Positions 16,527 through 27,563 of a stretch of 64,000 bases of DNA are shown in pieces; position 1 is the stretch's first letter; each line of letters starts with the position of its first letter. This DNA is from Stappia stellulata DSM 5886. GTDB lineage: Bacteria > Pseudomonadota > Alphaproteobacteria > Rhizobiales > Stappiaceae. A program made the position numbers and the translations under genes. Under the pieces are notes generated by a model. That model was given only the letters and a program-made list of their open reading frames with translations. It was not told the origin of the DNA and ran no database searches. The DNA lies in the NCBI RefSeq assembly GCF_000423705.1, contig NZ_KE384082.1:90545-154544 (forward strand). Direction: 5' to 3'.

Positions 16527-19202
16527 TCAGGCCTCCGCCAACCGCGCGCCGTCCGCGAGCGAGGCCATGATGGCCTCCACCGCGGCTTCCGCCTGGGAGG
16601 CATCCGATCCGCCGGCCTGCGCCATGTCGGGGCGCCCGCCGCCGCCGCGCCCGCCAAGCACGGCCGACCCGACACGCACCAGATCCACAGCGCTCAACGT
16701 GCCCGTCATGTCGTCGGTCACGCCCACGACAATCGCGGCCTTGTTGTCCTCGCCGCGGTTGATCAGAACCACGACGCCGGACCCGACCTGGCTCTTGGCC
16801 TGATCCGCAAGGCCCTTGAGATCCTTGGGGTTGAGGCCCTCCACGATGCGCGACAGCACCTTGAAGCCGCCAACCTCGCGCACGCCGGCGTCGCCGCCTT
16901 CGCTCCCGCCCATGGCAAGCTTCTTGCGGGTTTCGGCGAGTTCACGCTCCAGGCGCCGCTTGTCCTCGATCAACGCGGCAACCCGCTCGGTGACATCCGA
17001 CTGCCCGACCTTCAACGCCCCGGCAATGTCGCGCACCCGTGCGTCCTGGCCGCTCAGATAGCGGCGCGCGGCCGCACCCGTCAGCGCCTCGACGCGGCGC
17101 ACGCCGGAGGCAACCGCGCCTTCCGAAACCAGCGTCACAAGTCCGATGTCGCCGGTCCGCGCCACATGCGTTCCGCCGCAAAGCTCCAGCGAGTAGGTCT
17201 TGCCGGCCTTCCCGCCGCGATCCGCGACGCCCATCGACACAACCCGGACCTCTTCGCCGTATTTCTCGCCGAACAGCGCCATCGCCCCCTGCTCGATCGC
17301 CTCGTCCACGCCCATCAGACGCGTTTCGACCGGCGCGTTTTGCAGGACGATCGCATTGGAGATCTCCTCGACCTCCCGCAGCTCCTCCGCGGACATCGGC
17401 TTGGGATGGGAGAAGTCGAAGCGCAGCCGGTCGGGGCCGACAAGCGAGCCCTTTTGCGCCACATGCGTTCCAAGCACCTCGCGCAACGCCTCGTGCACGA
17501 GATGGGTCGCGGAGTGATTGGCGCGCACGGCCGCTCGGCGCGTGCCGTCGACCTGAAGCTCCAGCGCCTGGTCGAGCCCGACCGTGCCGGAAATCACCCG
17601 CACCTCATGCAGGAACAGGCCGTCGGCCTTCTTCTGCGTGCCGGTCACCTCGATCTCGACCCCCTCGCCGCGCATGGTGCCCGTGTCGCCGACCTGGCCA
17701 CCGGACTCGCCATAGAACGGTGTCTGGTTCAAGATCACGATGCCGGTATCACCGGCCTTCAGCTCCATCGTTTCCGCACCGTCGCGCACGAGCGCCTGAA
17801 CGACGCCCTCCACGCTTTCGGTATCGTAGCCGAGAAAATCGGTTGCGCCGCAGCGGTCCTTCAGCGTGAACCAGACGGTATCGGTGGCCGCCTCGCCCGA
17901 GCCGGACCACGCGGCCCGCGCTTCCGCGCGCTGGCGCTCCATCGCGGCCTTGAAGCCGTCCGTATCGACGGAGATGCCGCGCGTGCGCAGGGCGTCCTGC
18001 GTCAGATCCAGCGGAAAGCCGTAAGTGTCATAGAGCTTGAAGGCGGTCTCGCCGTCGAATTCCGCCCCCTCGCCCAGATCGCCGCTGGCGTCGTCCAGCA
18101 GGGTCAGGCCGCGCGCAAGCGTCTTGCGAAAGCGGCTTTCCTCAAGCCGCAGCGTCTCGGTGATCAGCGCTTCGGCGCGCGTCAGTTCGGGATAGGCCCG
18201 GCCCATCTCGCGCACCAGCGTCGGCACGAGACGCCACATCAGCGGATCTTCGGCCCCCAGGAGATGGGCATGGCGCATGGCGCGGCGCATGATGCGGCGA
18301 AGCACATAGCCGCGCCCCTCGTTGGAGGGCAATACGCCGTCGGCGATGAGGAAGCTGGCGGAGCGCAGGTGATCGGCGATCACCCGGTGACTGGAGGCGG
18401 CTTTTCCTTCCGCCTCGACGCCGATGGCGTTTTCAGACGCCGAGATCAGCGCCCGGAACAGGTCGATGTCGTAATTGTCATGCACGCCCTGCAGAACGGC
18501 CGCGATGCGCTCCAGCCCCATGCCGGTGTCGATGGACGGACGCGGCAGGTCGACGCGCTCGTCGGCCAGCTGCTCGTACTGCATGAACACGAGATTCCAG
18601 ATCTCGATGAAACGGTCGCCGTCTTCATCGGCCGATCCCGGAGGGCCACCCCAGATGTGATCGCCGTGGTCGTAGAAAATTTCCGAACACGGGCCGCAGG
18701 GGCCGGTGTCGCCCATCGCCCAGAAATTGTCGGAGGTGGTGATGCGGATGATCTTGTCGTCCGACAGGCCGGCAATGCGCTTCCACAGGTCGTGCGCCTC
18801 GTCGTCCTCGGCATAGACCGTGACTGTCAGCCGGTCCTTGGGCAGTCCGAACTCCTTGGTGATCAGGTTCCAGGCCAGTTCGATGGCCCGATCCTTGAAA
18901 TAATCCCCAAATGAGAAATTGCCGAGCATCTCGAAGAACGTGTGATGGCGGGCGGTATAGCCGACGTTGTCGAGATCATTGTGCTTGCCACCGGCGCGCA
19001 CGCATTTCTGCGAGCTGGCCGCACGGACGTAGTCGCGCTTTTCCAGACCCGTGAAGACGTTCTTGAACGGAACCATGCCGGCGTTGGTGAACATCAGGGT
19101 CGGATCGTTGCGCGGAACGAGCGGCCCCGACGCCACGGATTCGTGCCCGTTTCTGGCAAAGTAGTCGAGAAAGGCCGTCCGGATTTCGTTTACACCGCTC
19201 AT
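16527..19202 (-). CDS. alaS: Alanine--tRNA ligase
   Basis: This enzyme charges tRNA-Ala with alanine in the cytoplasm. At 891 residues it is full length. The start is ATG 19202 ([20 protein letters not shown]). The class II catalytic core shows [20 protein letters not shown] and [18 protein letters not shown]. The editing domain has the zinc-binding [11 protein letters not shown] and [15 protein letters not shown] segments, followed by the C-Ala domain ([20 protein letters not shown], then [16 protein letters not shown]). It lies between recA and the potassium channel gene; recA-alaS linkage is common in alphaproteobacteria. Confidence 0.98.
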   Translation of the reverse strand: MSGVNEIRTAFLDYFARNGHESVASGPLVPRNDPTLMFTNAGMVPFKNVFTGLEKRDYVRAASSQKCVRAGGKHNDLDNVGYTARHHTFFEMLGNFSFGDYFKDRAIELAWNLITKEFGLPKDRLTVTVYAEDDEAHDLWKRIAGLSDDKIIRITTSDNFWAMGDTGPCGPCSEIFYDHGDHIWGGPPGSADEDGDRFIEIWNLVFMQYEQLADERVDLPRPSIDTGMGLERIAAVLQGVHDNYDIDLFRALISASENAIGVEAEGKAASSHRVIADHLRSASFLIADGVLPSNEGRGYVLRRIMRRAMRHAHLLGAEDPLMWRLVPTLVREMGRAYPELTRAEALITETLRLEESRFRKTLARGLTLLDDASGDLGEGAEFDGETAFKLYDTYGFPLDLTQDALRTRGISVDTDGFKAAMERQRAEARAAWSGSGEAATDTVWFTLKDRCGATDFLGYDTESVEGVVQALVRDGAETMELKAGDTGIVILNQTPFYGESGGQVGDTGTMRGEGVEIEVTGTQKKADGLFLHEVRVISGTVGLDQALELQVDGTRRAAVRANHSATHLVHEALREVLGTHVAQKGSLVGPDRLRFDFSHPKPMSAEELREVEEISNAIVLQNAPVETRLMGVDEAIEQGAMALFGEKYGEEVRVVSMGVADRGGKAGKTYSLELCGGTHVARTGDIGLVTLVSEGAVASGVRRVEALTGAAARRYLSGQDARVRDIAGALKVGQSDVTERVAALIEDKRRLERELAETRKKLAMGGSEGGDAGVREVGGFKVLSRIVEGLNPKDLKGLADQAKSQVGSGVVVLINRGEDNKAAIVVGVTDDMTGTLSAVDLVRVGSAVLGGRGGGGRPDMAQAGGSDASQAEAAVEAIMASLADGARLAEA

Positions 19203-19361
19203 GAAGCTGCCATCCAATGCGCCGGGCGCGCAATCGGGCGGTCCGGGACAGGATCCGGCCATGGTGCGCGCCGTGTTCTTTCTTGCGCCGCTTTTATCTT
19301 TGCACAGTCGACAAGTCCAGCGCGGCAACGGTACGCCGCCGTCGCGCGGCCCAAACGAAAA

Positions 19362-19381
19362 GGGGCACCCGAAGGTGCCCC
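19362..19381 (-). terminator. Terminator downstream of recA
   Basis: This is a perfect 8-bp stem GGGGCACC/GGTGCCCC with a CGAA tetraloop. Read leftward it is followed by TTTTCGTTT. It lies 70 bp after the recA stop, so recA ends here and alaS has its own promoter in the 248-bp gap (19203-19450). Confidence 0.85.
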
Positions 19382-19450
19382 GAAGAAACGTCCATCGAGG
19401 AAACGAACGGCATCGGGCAGACCCGCGCCGGCGCGCCCTCGGCCATCGCC

Positions 19451-20527
<1,077 letters not shown>

Positions 20528-20865
20528 GCGTGCGATCCTTATTCCATGCCAGGGCCGGCGATTCAAACTCAGCTTTTGTACCTCATTTGTTCTTATTCTA
20601 CAATATCAACTAAACCACTGAAAAAAATAATTAAAAATACAGATGTTCTTTTTCTGTTTTCAAGCCTCTGGTTGGAACCGTCGGTCCAGGCACGCGCGAC
20701 CCGGAACGCGACCGCCAGAATCACCCTGGCGATTTCACCGGATCGCAGCCCGCCGCGCTTTCGCTGGCGGGCGTTCCTGTGGCATGAGGAAAGCGACCGG
20801 CGGGTCAGGACGGCTCGCAGTCCCGGCCCGCGCCGGGGCACCTTCGGGGTTCAGGATCCGCGCGC
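20528..20865. other. 338-bp divergent region between recA and psuK
   Basis: It holds an AT-rich core (20575-20660) that should carry the recA promoter, a LexA-like box listed separately, and a second LexA half-site GTTC at 20589-20592 with no partner. The right half (20660-20865) is GC-rich with no recognisable gene or signal for psuK. Confidence 0.6.
20645..20659. promoter_or_regulatory. Putative LexA (SOS) box of recA
   Basis: GTTCTTTTTCTGTTT fits the alphaproteobacterial LexA consensus GTTC-N7-GTTC with one mismatch in the last base. It lies upstream of recA within AT-rich DNA. Known alphaproteobacterial recA genes carry such a box; function here is inferred. Confidence 0.6.
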
Positions 20866-21807
20866 ATGACCATTGCCGCCTTTGGCGCCATTCATCTCGA
20901 TACGCTCGCGCACGCGGACCGCGCAATCCTTCGCGACACGTCGACGCCGGCGCGCCTGACGACATGCCCGGGAGGGGTGGCCGCGAATGTCGCCCGGGCG
21001 CTGGCGCGGCTGTCCCCGCCCTGCGCCCTTGCCGGTGCGGTCGGTCGCGACAGCGACGGCGACGCGCTCCTTGCAAGCCTTCGCGCGGAAGGCATCGACG
21101 TCTCGAGGGTCCATCGCTCCGATCACCCGACCGGGCGCTATCTCGCCCTGCACGACCCCGACGGCGGGCTGGCGGCGGCCGTCGTCGACGGCACCATCAC
21201 CGATGCGCTGCGACCGGGCGACCTCGACCTCGCCCATCCCGCGCTCGCCGAGGCGGACCTCTGGTTCCTCGAGGCGAACCTGCCGCAGCCGGTCCTTGCG
21301 CAGATCGCCGCCGCAGCCGGACACCGTCTTCTGGCAGCCGATGCCGTCTCCATCGCCAAGGCACCGCGCCTCAACGAGGTTCTCGGCAGGCTGGACGTCC
21401 TGTTCTGCAACCGCGAGGAAGGCGCGGCCCTGCTCGGCCACGCGCGCGCCGGACCCGAGACCGCGCCGGAGGAGGATGCGCGGGAGATCGCCTGCGCGCT
21501 GGTCGCCCTGGGCGTCGGCGCCTGCCTCGTCAGCGACGGTCCCGCCCCGCTGGCGCTCGCCACGCCCGATGCTTGCCTGCATCTTGCCGTTGCGCCGGCG
21601 CCCGTGCGGGATGTCACGGGCGCCGGCGATGCGCTGATTGCCGGAACGCTTGCGGCCCGCGCCCGCGGATGGAACGTTGTCGACGCTGCCCGTGCCGGCC
21701 TCGCGGCGGCGCGCGTGACGGTGCAGGCACAAGGGGCCGCCCCCGCCACTCTCACCTGGGACGCCGTCATCCGCGAAAGCGCGACAATCGCCACACCGGT
21801 TTCGTAA
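20866..21807 (+). CDS. psuK: PfkB-family kinase, probable pseudouridine kinase
   Basis: This is a 313-residue ribokinase/PfkB-fold sugar kinase. The N-terminal GAIHLDTLAHADR and CPGGVAANVARALARL form the substrate lid region. The C-terminal signature DVTGAGDALIAGTLAARARG contains the catalytic-base Asp in GAGD. The substrate is inferred from the downstream neighbour, a pseudouridine-5'-phosphate glycosidase: the kinase would phosphorylate pseudouridine and the glycosidase would split it to uracil and ribose 5-phosphate. The two genes are codirectional with a 138-bp gap. Confidence 0.85.
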   Translation: MTIAAFGAIHLDTLAHADRAILRDTSTPARLTTCPGGVAANVARALARLSPPCALAGAVGRDSDGDALLASLRAEGIDVSRVHRSDHPTGRYLALHDPDGGLAAAVVDGTITDALRPGDLDLAHPALAEADLWFLEANLPQPVLAQIAAAAGHRLLAADAVSIAKAPRLNEVLGRLDVLFCNREEGAALLGHARAGPETAPEEDAREIACALVALGVGACLVSDGPAPLALATPDACLHLAVAPAPVRDVTGAGDALIAGTLAARARGWNVVDAARAGLAAARVTVQAQGAAPATLTWDAVIRESATIATPVS

Positions 21808-21945
21808 CGGTCCGGTTACAGGCCGAAAAACCACGGGGCGCGACGACATGCGCCTCGACGCAGCGCCGCTCCCGCGCTTATAAGGGCGCCGGCGCGCAGC
21901 GCGCGGATCCCGCACTTGATCCACGCAACGGAACCCGAGGCATCC

Positions 21946-22917
21946 ATGTCGACCAGGCTCTCCCCTCTCCCCAATTCGCGGATCGTCCTGAGCACCGAGG
22001 TGGCGGATGCCCGCGCCAGCGGACAGGCGGTGGTCGCGCTGGAATCGACCATCATCACCCATGGCATGCCCTGGCCGAAGAACGCGGAGACCGCGCGCAC
22101 CGTGGAGAGCGACATCCGCGCGCAAGGCGCGGTCCCGGCGACCATCGCAGCGCTCGACGGAAAACTGCACATCGGGCTTTCCGAGGGCGAGATGGAGCGC
22201 CTTGCCGAGGCAAAGGCCGCGATGAAATGCTCGCGCGCCGATCTGGCGTTTGCACTTGCGACCGGGCGCACCGGGTCCACGACGGTCGCGGCAACGATGA
22301 TGGCAGCCGATGCCGCCGGCATCGCGGTCTTCGCGACGGGCGGCATCGGCGGGGTGCACCGGGGTGCGCAGGAAAGCTTCGACATTTCCGCCGACCTTGA
22401 GGAACTGGCGCGCACGCCTGTCTGCGTGGTCGCGGCCGGCGCCAAGGCGCTTCTCGATCTGCCCAAGACGCTGGAGGTCCTGGAAACCCGGGGCGTTCCG
22501 GTCGTCGCCTATGGCACCGACGACTTTCCCGCCTTCTGGTCGCGCGTCAGCGGCCTGTCCGCGCCCTACCGGATGGACACGCCCGAGGAAATCTCCGCGC
22601 TTCTGGCCGTTCGGCGGGGTTTTCCGGGCCACGGCGGCGTGCTGGTGGCCAATCCCGTGCCCGAGACCGCCGAGATCCCCGCCAGCGAAATGGCCGGTGT
22701 CATCGATGCGGCCGTCGCCGAGGCCGCGAAACGCGGCATTTCCGGCAAGGATGTAACGCCCTTCGTGCTCGCCCTGATCTACGAGCTGACCGGCGGTCGC
22801 AGTCTGGAGACCAACATCGCGCTGGTCCGCAACAACGCGCGGCTGGCCGCGCAAATCGCGGTCTGCGACGCGCAGGCGGGCAAGGACGCAACACCTTCCG
22901 GATCATCTGGCGCATAA
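21946..22917 (+). CDS. psuG: Pseudouridine-5'-phosphate glycosidase
   Basis: This enzyme cleaves the C-C glycosidic bond of pseudouridine 5'-phosphate reversibly, giving ribose 5-phosphate and uracil. The 323-residue protein has the family signatures VVALESTIITHGMPWP, AVPATIAALDGKLHIGL, ALATGRTGSTTVAATM, FATGGIGGVHRGAQESFDIS and VVCAGAK-like VVAAGAKALLDL. The ATG at 21946 begins MSTRLSPLPNS. Together with psuK it completes pseudouridine salvage from RNA breakdown. No dedicated transporter is next to it. Confidence 0.95.
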   Translation: MSTRLSPLPNSRIVLSTEVADARASGQAVVALESTIITHGMPWPKNAETARTVESDIRAQGAVPATIAALDGKLHIGLSEGEMERLAEAKAAMKCSRADLAFALATGRTGSTTVAATMMAADAAGIAVFATGGIGGVHRGAQESFDISADLEELARTPVCVVAAGAKALLDLPKTLEVLETRGVPVVAYGTDDFPAFWSRVSGLSAPYRMDTPEEISALLAVRRGFPGHGGVLVANPVPETAEIPASEMAGVIDAAVAEAAKRGISGKDVTPFVLALIYELTGGRSLETNIALVRNNARLAAQIAVCDAQAGKDATPSGSSGA

Positions 22918-23105
22918 GGGCCTGAAGCGTGTAACTGTCACAAGGAATGTGCTTAACTCGTCGCGCCGTCACGCGTGCCTTCGGAAACCGCGGACGCGAC
23001 AGGCACAGGAACAACCCGGCGCTCCAGGGCCGGAACTCATATCGGGGCCCTTCCGCCGCAGCGCCGAGACCGGCGCCGGCGAAAACTGAAGACAGAGGAC
23101 GCACA

Positions 23106-24323
23106 ATGGCGGAGACAACGGCAATGTCGGAGACCGGAACGGCACCCCAGGCAGCGGCGGGAACCGCGCTGTCGCCCATGCAGTATCTGGATCGCGCGAT
23201 GGGCGCCCTGCGGGACATGGGCCTGATGCCCGGAACCACCGCGGAAGCGCCGATCAACGCCCTTCTGGAAAAGATCTCCGACCTGTCGCCGGACAAGATC
23301 GCGGTGATCACCCGCACGCTCGGACAGGCGCAGACCTTCAACGAAGTGGTGCGCAACGAGATCCAGGCGATGTCCATCGGCGAGCGTTACGAGGCAATCA
23401 CCGAGGCGTTCAACTCGATCCGCGACGACGCCAAGGCCATGGTCGACCAGCTCTCCGACGGCAAGATCTCCTTCATGGAAGGCCTGTCGAACAAGTGGCG
23501 CGACATGACGCGGGGCACGGTTTCCGACCGCTTCGGCAAGATCCGCGACACCTATCTGGATGTGGCGCGCGACACCAAGGACCAGATCGAGCGCGAACAG
23601 CGCATCCTGGAAGCCTACCGCGATTTCCGCGGCGCGCTGAAACAGGCGGAGGTCCTGGCGCTGGAGGTTCTGCAAACCGCCGAAGCCAAACTCGATACCG
23701 CCAAGGCCGACCTTGAAGAGGCCAACAAGACGGTCGAGGCCCATGCCGGCGACGACGCGGCCGCCAAGGCGCGCCTGGAGCTTGCCCGCGACGAGAAGAT
23801 GCGCGTGATGCAGGACGAGGAGAAGCGCTATCAGGTCGCCAAGGACCTCTCCGACAACCTGACGATCGGCTACAACACGTCGGAAGTCATCATGGCGCGG
23901 CTGATGCAGACCACCAACGCCAAGGAGCGGGTCTATTCGCAGGCGGTGAGCTTCTTCTCCACCAATGATTCGGTGCTGACGGCGCTGAATGCCTCCTTCA
24001 CCGGCCTTCAGGGGCTGCATGAATCCACCGAAACCCTGAACGCGATGAAGGACGGCGTGTCCAAGTCGCTGGAGACACTCGCCGAAATCGGCGACGCGGT
24101 CCAGGAAGCCGCCCTCAGGGCCGGCTACGGACCGACCGTTCAGGCGGCGGCCGTCAAGAAGCTGGTGGATTCGGTGATCAACTTCCAGGTCAACTCGCGC
24201 GAGATCATCAGCGAGATGCGCAAGATGTCGACCAAGAATTCCGAGGAAATCCGCGATGCGGTCGAGGACGGCAAGCGCCGGCTCGCCAAACTCGCGGCCC
24301 AGGGCAACATGATCGGCGCCTGA
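23106..24323 (+). CDS. Helical protein of unknown function, first gene of a three-gene module
   Basis: This is a 405-residue, nearly all-helical cytoplasmic protein without signal or membrane segment. A flexible Ala/Thr/Gly N-terminus (about 1-25) precedes long amphipathic helices. Residues about 165-260 are a strong coiled coil (DTKDQIEREQRILEAYRDF, then LQTAEAKLDTAKADLEEANK). The C-terminal third (VNSREIISEMRKMSTKNSEE and on to AVEDGKRRLAKLAAQ) loosely resembles the helical end of TelA-type proteins; this is a weak impression. It is followed 138 bp later by a DUF6384-like membrane protein and then by another coiled-coil protein. Function unknown. Confidence 0.7.
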   Translation: MAETTAMSETGTAPQAAAGTALSPMQYLDRAMGALRDMGLMPGTTAEAPINALLEKISDLSPDKIAVITRTLGQAQTFNEVVRNEIQAMSIGERYEAITEAFNSIRDDAKAMVDQLSDGKISFMEGLSNKWRDMTRGTVSDRFGKIRDTYLDVARDTKDQIEREQRILEAYRDFRGALKQAEVLALEVLQTAEAKLDTAKADLEEANKTVEAHAGDDAAAKARLELARDEKMRVMQDEEKRYQVAKDLSDNLTIGYNTSEVIMARLMQTTNAKERVYSQAVSFFSTNDSVLTALNASFTGLQGLHESTETLNAMKDGVSKSLETLAEIGDAVQEAALRAGYGPTVQAAAVKKLVDSVINFQVNSREIISEMRKMSTKNSEEIRDAVEDGKRRLAKLAAQGNMIGA

Positions 24324-24461
24324 GCAAGCCTCCGCGCCGACCACCGAACAGCGGCCGCGACGGTTCCACCGCCCGGCCGCAACCGTGACGGACCGACCCG
24401 CAGGCGGTATGGCCACCGACCGGGCGGGATTGCATGACAGCTGTTGAACGGGAACGAGTGC

Positions 24462-25400
24462 ATGCCCTCCGACACCGCCGCCAAGAAGGCGCCGCTCGAT
24501 GAACTGATGATGGCCATGGACGTCGTGGACACGCTGCGCCACGACGAAAGGATCGCGCTCAAGGAGCTCGACGCCGACCAGCGCGACGAGCAGATGATCG
24601 AGCGCCTGCGCGATCTCTACCGAAGCCAGGGCATCGAGGTGCCCGACCGGATCCTGCAGGAAGGCGTCGAAAGCCTGAAGCAGAACCGTTTTGTCTACAC
24701 CCCGCCGGCCGCCGGTTTCCAGCGCACGCTGGCGCTGGTCTATGTGACCCGGGCGCGCTGGGGCAAGGCGCTGTTGATCGCGCTTGTGCTTCTGGTCGCC
24801 GCCGTGCTGGCCTGGCGCTTCCTGGTGGTCGCACCGCGCGAACGCGCCGCGGAAGCCTTGCGCATCGAAATGAGCGAGACGCTTCCGGCGGAGGCGACGG
24901 CGCTCCGCACCCGGATTTCCGATCTGGCGGACGTCGAGGCCGCGCGCACGCAGGCGGAAACACTGGCGGCGATCGCCACATCGGCGGCCGCGGCAGGCGA
25001 TGCGCAGGCCGCGCGCGGCGCGATCGCGGATCTTCGCGCGCTCGAGGCACGGCTGCGGGAAACCTATGACGTGCGTATCGTGTCGCGGCCGGGCGTACCG
25101 ACCGGCGTTACCCGCATCCCCGACGTCAACCGCGCCACGCGCAACTACTACCTTGTCGTGGAAGCGGTCACGCCCGATGGCAAGGTGCTGCCGCGCGAGA
25201 TTGTCTCGGAGGAAGACGGCGAAGCGACCACGGTCGACATCTGGGCTCAGCGCGTTCCCAAACCCACGTTCGACGCCGTGCGTCAGGACAAGGAAGACGA
25301 CGGCATCGTCCAGAGCGTCGTCCTGGGCACGAAGGCGAGCGGGCGTCTCCAGCCCGTCTGGAATGCCGCGGTCGAGACCGGGGCGATTACGAAATGGTAG
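24462..25400 (+). CDS. DUF6384-like single-TM protein, second gene of the module
   Basis: This is a 312-residue protein. Residues 1-95 resemble the DUF6384 N-domain: LDELMMAMDVVDTLRHDERI, the ERLRDLYRSQGIEVPDRILQ segment and FVYTPPAAGF. One transmembrane helix follows (about 104-124, ALLIALVLLVAAVLAWRFLV), then a helical stalk and a C-terminal beta-rich domain including RNYYLVVEAVTPDGKVLP and TVDIWAQRVPKPTFDAVRQD. No signal peptide is seen. The ATG at 24462 follows GGAACGAG; a TTG at 24444 is less likely. It starts 138 bp after the first module gene and ends 22 bp before the third. Biochemical role unknown. Confidence 0.65.
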   Translation: MPSDTAAKKAPLDELMMAMDVVDTLRHDERIALKELDADQRDEQMIERLRDLYRSQGIEVPDRILQEGVESLKQNRFVYTPPAAGFQRTLALVYVTRARWGKALLIALVLLVAAVLAWRFLVVAPRERAAEALRIEMSETLPAEATALRTRISDLADVEAARTQAETLAAIATSAAAAGDAQAARGAIADLRALEARLRETYDVRIVSRPGVPTGVTRIPDVNRATRNYYLVVEAVTPDGKVLPREIVSEEDGEATTVDIWAQRVPKPTFDAVRQDKEDDGIVQSVVLGTKASGRLQPVWNAAVETGAITKW

Positions 25401-25422
25401 CGTTTAGGCGGGAACAGCACAG

Positions 25423-26874
25423 ATGGTGAGTGGACGCCAGACCCTCGGGTCCATCGAACGCACGCTCAACGACCTGCGTGGCGAAGAATCGCGGCTGAAA
25501 CGGCGGGTCGAGCAGTCGATGCGCGAGCTCAACGACATGCGTGCGCAGGAACTGGAAGCCTACCGCGAGCTTGCCCGTTTCCGGGCACGGGACGGGAGCG
25601 ACCGCGCCTTCGGCCAGCGCATCGACAAGGACGAGGCCAGGGCGCGTCACCATCTGGAACAGCGCGAACTTGCGCTTTCCGCCCTGCGTGCGGAACGCGA
25701 GACGCTCGAAAGCGACATCGCCGATGCCACAGAGGAACGCCGGCGCCTGACCCGCGAACGCGACGCGGCCAGCGACCGGCTGGACGGCATTCTGGAGGAT
25801 GTCGACGCGCGGCTCGAGGCCGACCCCGCCTTCCAGGCACAGCAGCAGGCCGTCGAGGCCGCGCGCGCCATGGCAGCCGCCGCCCGCAACAAGGCGGACC
25901 AGGCCAAGGCCGACCGCGCCGAAAAGGGCGCGGACTACGAGAGCGATCCGTTGTTCCTCTATCTGTGGCAGCGCGGGTTTGCGACACCGGACTATGCCTC
26001 GCGCGGGATCGTGCGCATGCTCGACCGCTGGGTCGCGGGGCTGGTGCGCTATTCCGAGGCGCGTCCGAACTACGCCATGCTGGTGGAGATCCCGGAACGC
26101 CTGGACGCCTATGCGGGCGACAGGGAGGCGGAGGTCGAGATCGAAATGACAAGACTTGGCGCGCTCTCCCGCCAGGCGGCGGCCGAGATCGCGGGCGAGG
26201 ATCTCGCCGCCACCATCGAGGCGGCCGAGACCGCGATCGAGGATCTGACAGCCCAGCTGGAGAGGCTTGAAACCGCGCTTCGCGAGCTGGCGCCGCGCGA
26301 AGAGCGTCTCCATGCCGGCGAGGACGAGGACTACAAATCCGCCGAAGAAGCGTTGCTACGCTCGCTGCGCTCCGAGGAACTCGCCACGCTTTGGAAGGAA
26401 GCGCGGGCCACGCCCTCGCCGCAGGACGAGCGCATCGTCCGCCGCCTGCAGGATCTCGACGCCACAATCGCGCGGACGACAGATGAGATCGAGGCGGACC
26501 AACGCGATCTGCGCAGCCTCGCCGGGCGCCGCGACGAACTCGCCAAGGTCGCGCGGCGCTTCCGCTCCAAACGCTACGACACCTGGGATTCCACCTTCGA
26601 CGACGACAGCCTGACCGGTGTTCTTCTGGGTGAGCTTGCCAAGGGTGCCCTGTCCGGCGCCGACTACTGGACGCGCGCCGAGAAGTCCCGCCGCCGCCGC
26701 AAGCGTCACGGCCGCGATGTCGGTTTTCCCGGCGGCATCGGCCTGCCCGGCTCGATGGGCGGAACGTTTCCCGGATCGGACGGCGGTTTCGGCGGCGGCG
26801 GTTTCGGCGGCGGCGGCTTCGGCAGCGGAGACAGTTTCGGCGGTGGCGACTTCAAGACCGGCGATACGTTCTAA
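25423..26874 (+). CDS. Coiled-coil protein with Gly/Phe-rich tail, third gene of the module
   Basis: This is a 483-residue cytoplasmic protein. Residues 1-160 and 230-400 are charged coiled coils (IERTLNDLRGEESRLKRRVE, LERLETALRELAPREERLHA). Between them is a compact segment, LYLWQRGFATPDYASRGIVR to VEIPERLDAYAG. The last about 60 residues are low complexity: GFGGGGFGGGGFGSGDSFGG ending in FKTGDTF. Similar glycine-phenylalanine tails occur on TPM/YgcG-type and other envelope-stress proteins, but there is no TPM domain here. It starts 22 bp after the DUF6384-like gene. No catalytic motif is visible; a scaffold or filament-forming role is a guess. Confidence 0.65.
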   Translation: MVSGRQTLGSIERTLNDLRGEESRLKRRVEQSMRELNDMRAQELEAYRELARFRARDGSDRAFGQRIDKDEARARHHLEQRELALSALRAERETLESDIADATEERRRLTRERDAASDRLDGILEDVDARLEADPAFQAQQQAVEAARAMAAAARNKADQAKADRAEKGADYESDPLFLYLWQRGFATPDYASRGIVRMLDRWVAGLVRYSEARPNYAMLVEIPERLDAYAGDREAEVEIEMTRLGALSRQAAAEIAGEDLAATIEAAETAIEDLTAQLERLETALRELAPREERLHAGEDEDYKSAEEALLRSLRSEELATLWKEARATPSPQDERIVRRLQDLDATIARTTDEIEADQRDLRSLAGRRDELAKVARRFRSKRYDTWDSTFDDDSLTGVLLGELAKGALSGADYWTRAEKSRRRRKRHGRDVGFPGGIGLPGSMGGTFPGSDGGFGGGGFGGGGFGSGDSFGGGDFKTGDTF

Positions 26875-26934
26875 AAACCGCCCCGGACCGCGCCGGGTTC
26901 GCCCCTTCTCAGGGGCCAGATTGCGAGCAATGCC

Positions 26935-27441
26935 ATGACGACACCCGAGACCTGCCAGACCTTCGCCCGATACAACACCTGGATGAACGGCAAACTCTAT
27001 GCCGCCTGCGCCGATCTCGACGACGCCACGCGCAAGGCCGACCGCGGCGCCTACTTCAAGTCGCTGCACGGCACGCTGGACCACATTCTGCTGGGCGACC
27101 GGATCTGGATGAACCGCTTCACCGGAAATGACTATCCGCGCACCGCCATCGGCACGCATCTGTTTTCCGACTTCGAGGCGCTTGCCGCCGCGCGCCGCGC
27201 CATGGACGCGGAAATCGAGGTCTTCGCGACGGGGCTGACGCCGGACTGGCTGGCGCGACCGCTCATCTGGACGAGCGGGCTCGACGGCACGACGCGATCA
27301 CAGCCCGGGTGGCTTCTGGTCTCGCATCTGTTCAATCACCAGACCCATCACAGGGGCCAGGCAACCACGTTGTTGTCGCAATTGGGCGTTGACATCGGAA
27401 GCACCGATTTGCCCTGGTTGCCGCAAGTCGACCACAGCTGA
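26935..27441 (+). CDS. DinB-family (DinB/YfiT fold) protein
   Basis: This is a 168-residue four-helix-bundle protein. The conserved metal triad is visible: H50 in LDHILLGDRIWMNRF, and H135 and H139 in HLFNHQTHHRGQATTLL. Such proteins include thiol-dependent transferases; many have no defined role, and despite the name they are not DNA polymerases. It begins 60 bp after the Gly-rich module gene and may share its transcript, but the link in function is unclear. Confidence 0.88.
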   Translation: MTTPETCQTFARYNTWMNGKLYAACADLDDATRKADRGAYFKSLHGTLDHILLGDRIWMNRFTGNDYPRTAIGTHLFSDFEALAAARRAMDAEIEVFATGLTPDWLARPLIWTSGLDGTTRSQPGWLLVSHLFNHQTHHRGQATTLLSQLGVDIGSTDLPWLPQVDHS

Positions 27442-27563
27442 GAAAACGGCCGCACAATCGGTTTTTTAACCTTGACCTTGCATCCTTGGCCAAGGCCTAT
27501 TCGCGACATTCGCTCCGGACTGTGCCTCCTCGGGAGGAACATTTTCGCAAGGAACCGCCTGAA

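Noticed and set aside
16401..18914. A long plus-strand open frame of over 800 codons opposite alaS
   Set aside because: It is the antisense of a clearly conserved gene; high GC with third-position bias leaves long open frames on the other strand. Composition is Arg/Ala/His-rich with no domain.
20589..20603. A second LexA box nearer to recA
   Set aside because: Only the first GTTC half-site is present; the other half reads ACAA.
26760..26870. Gly-rich codon repeat at the end of the third module gene as a CRISPR or DNA repeat
   Set aside because: It is an in-frame protein low-complexity tail with irregular units of a few codons, without spacers.
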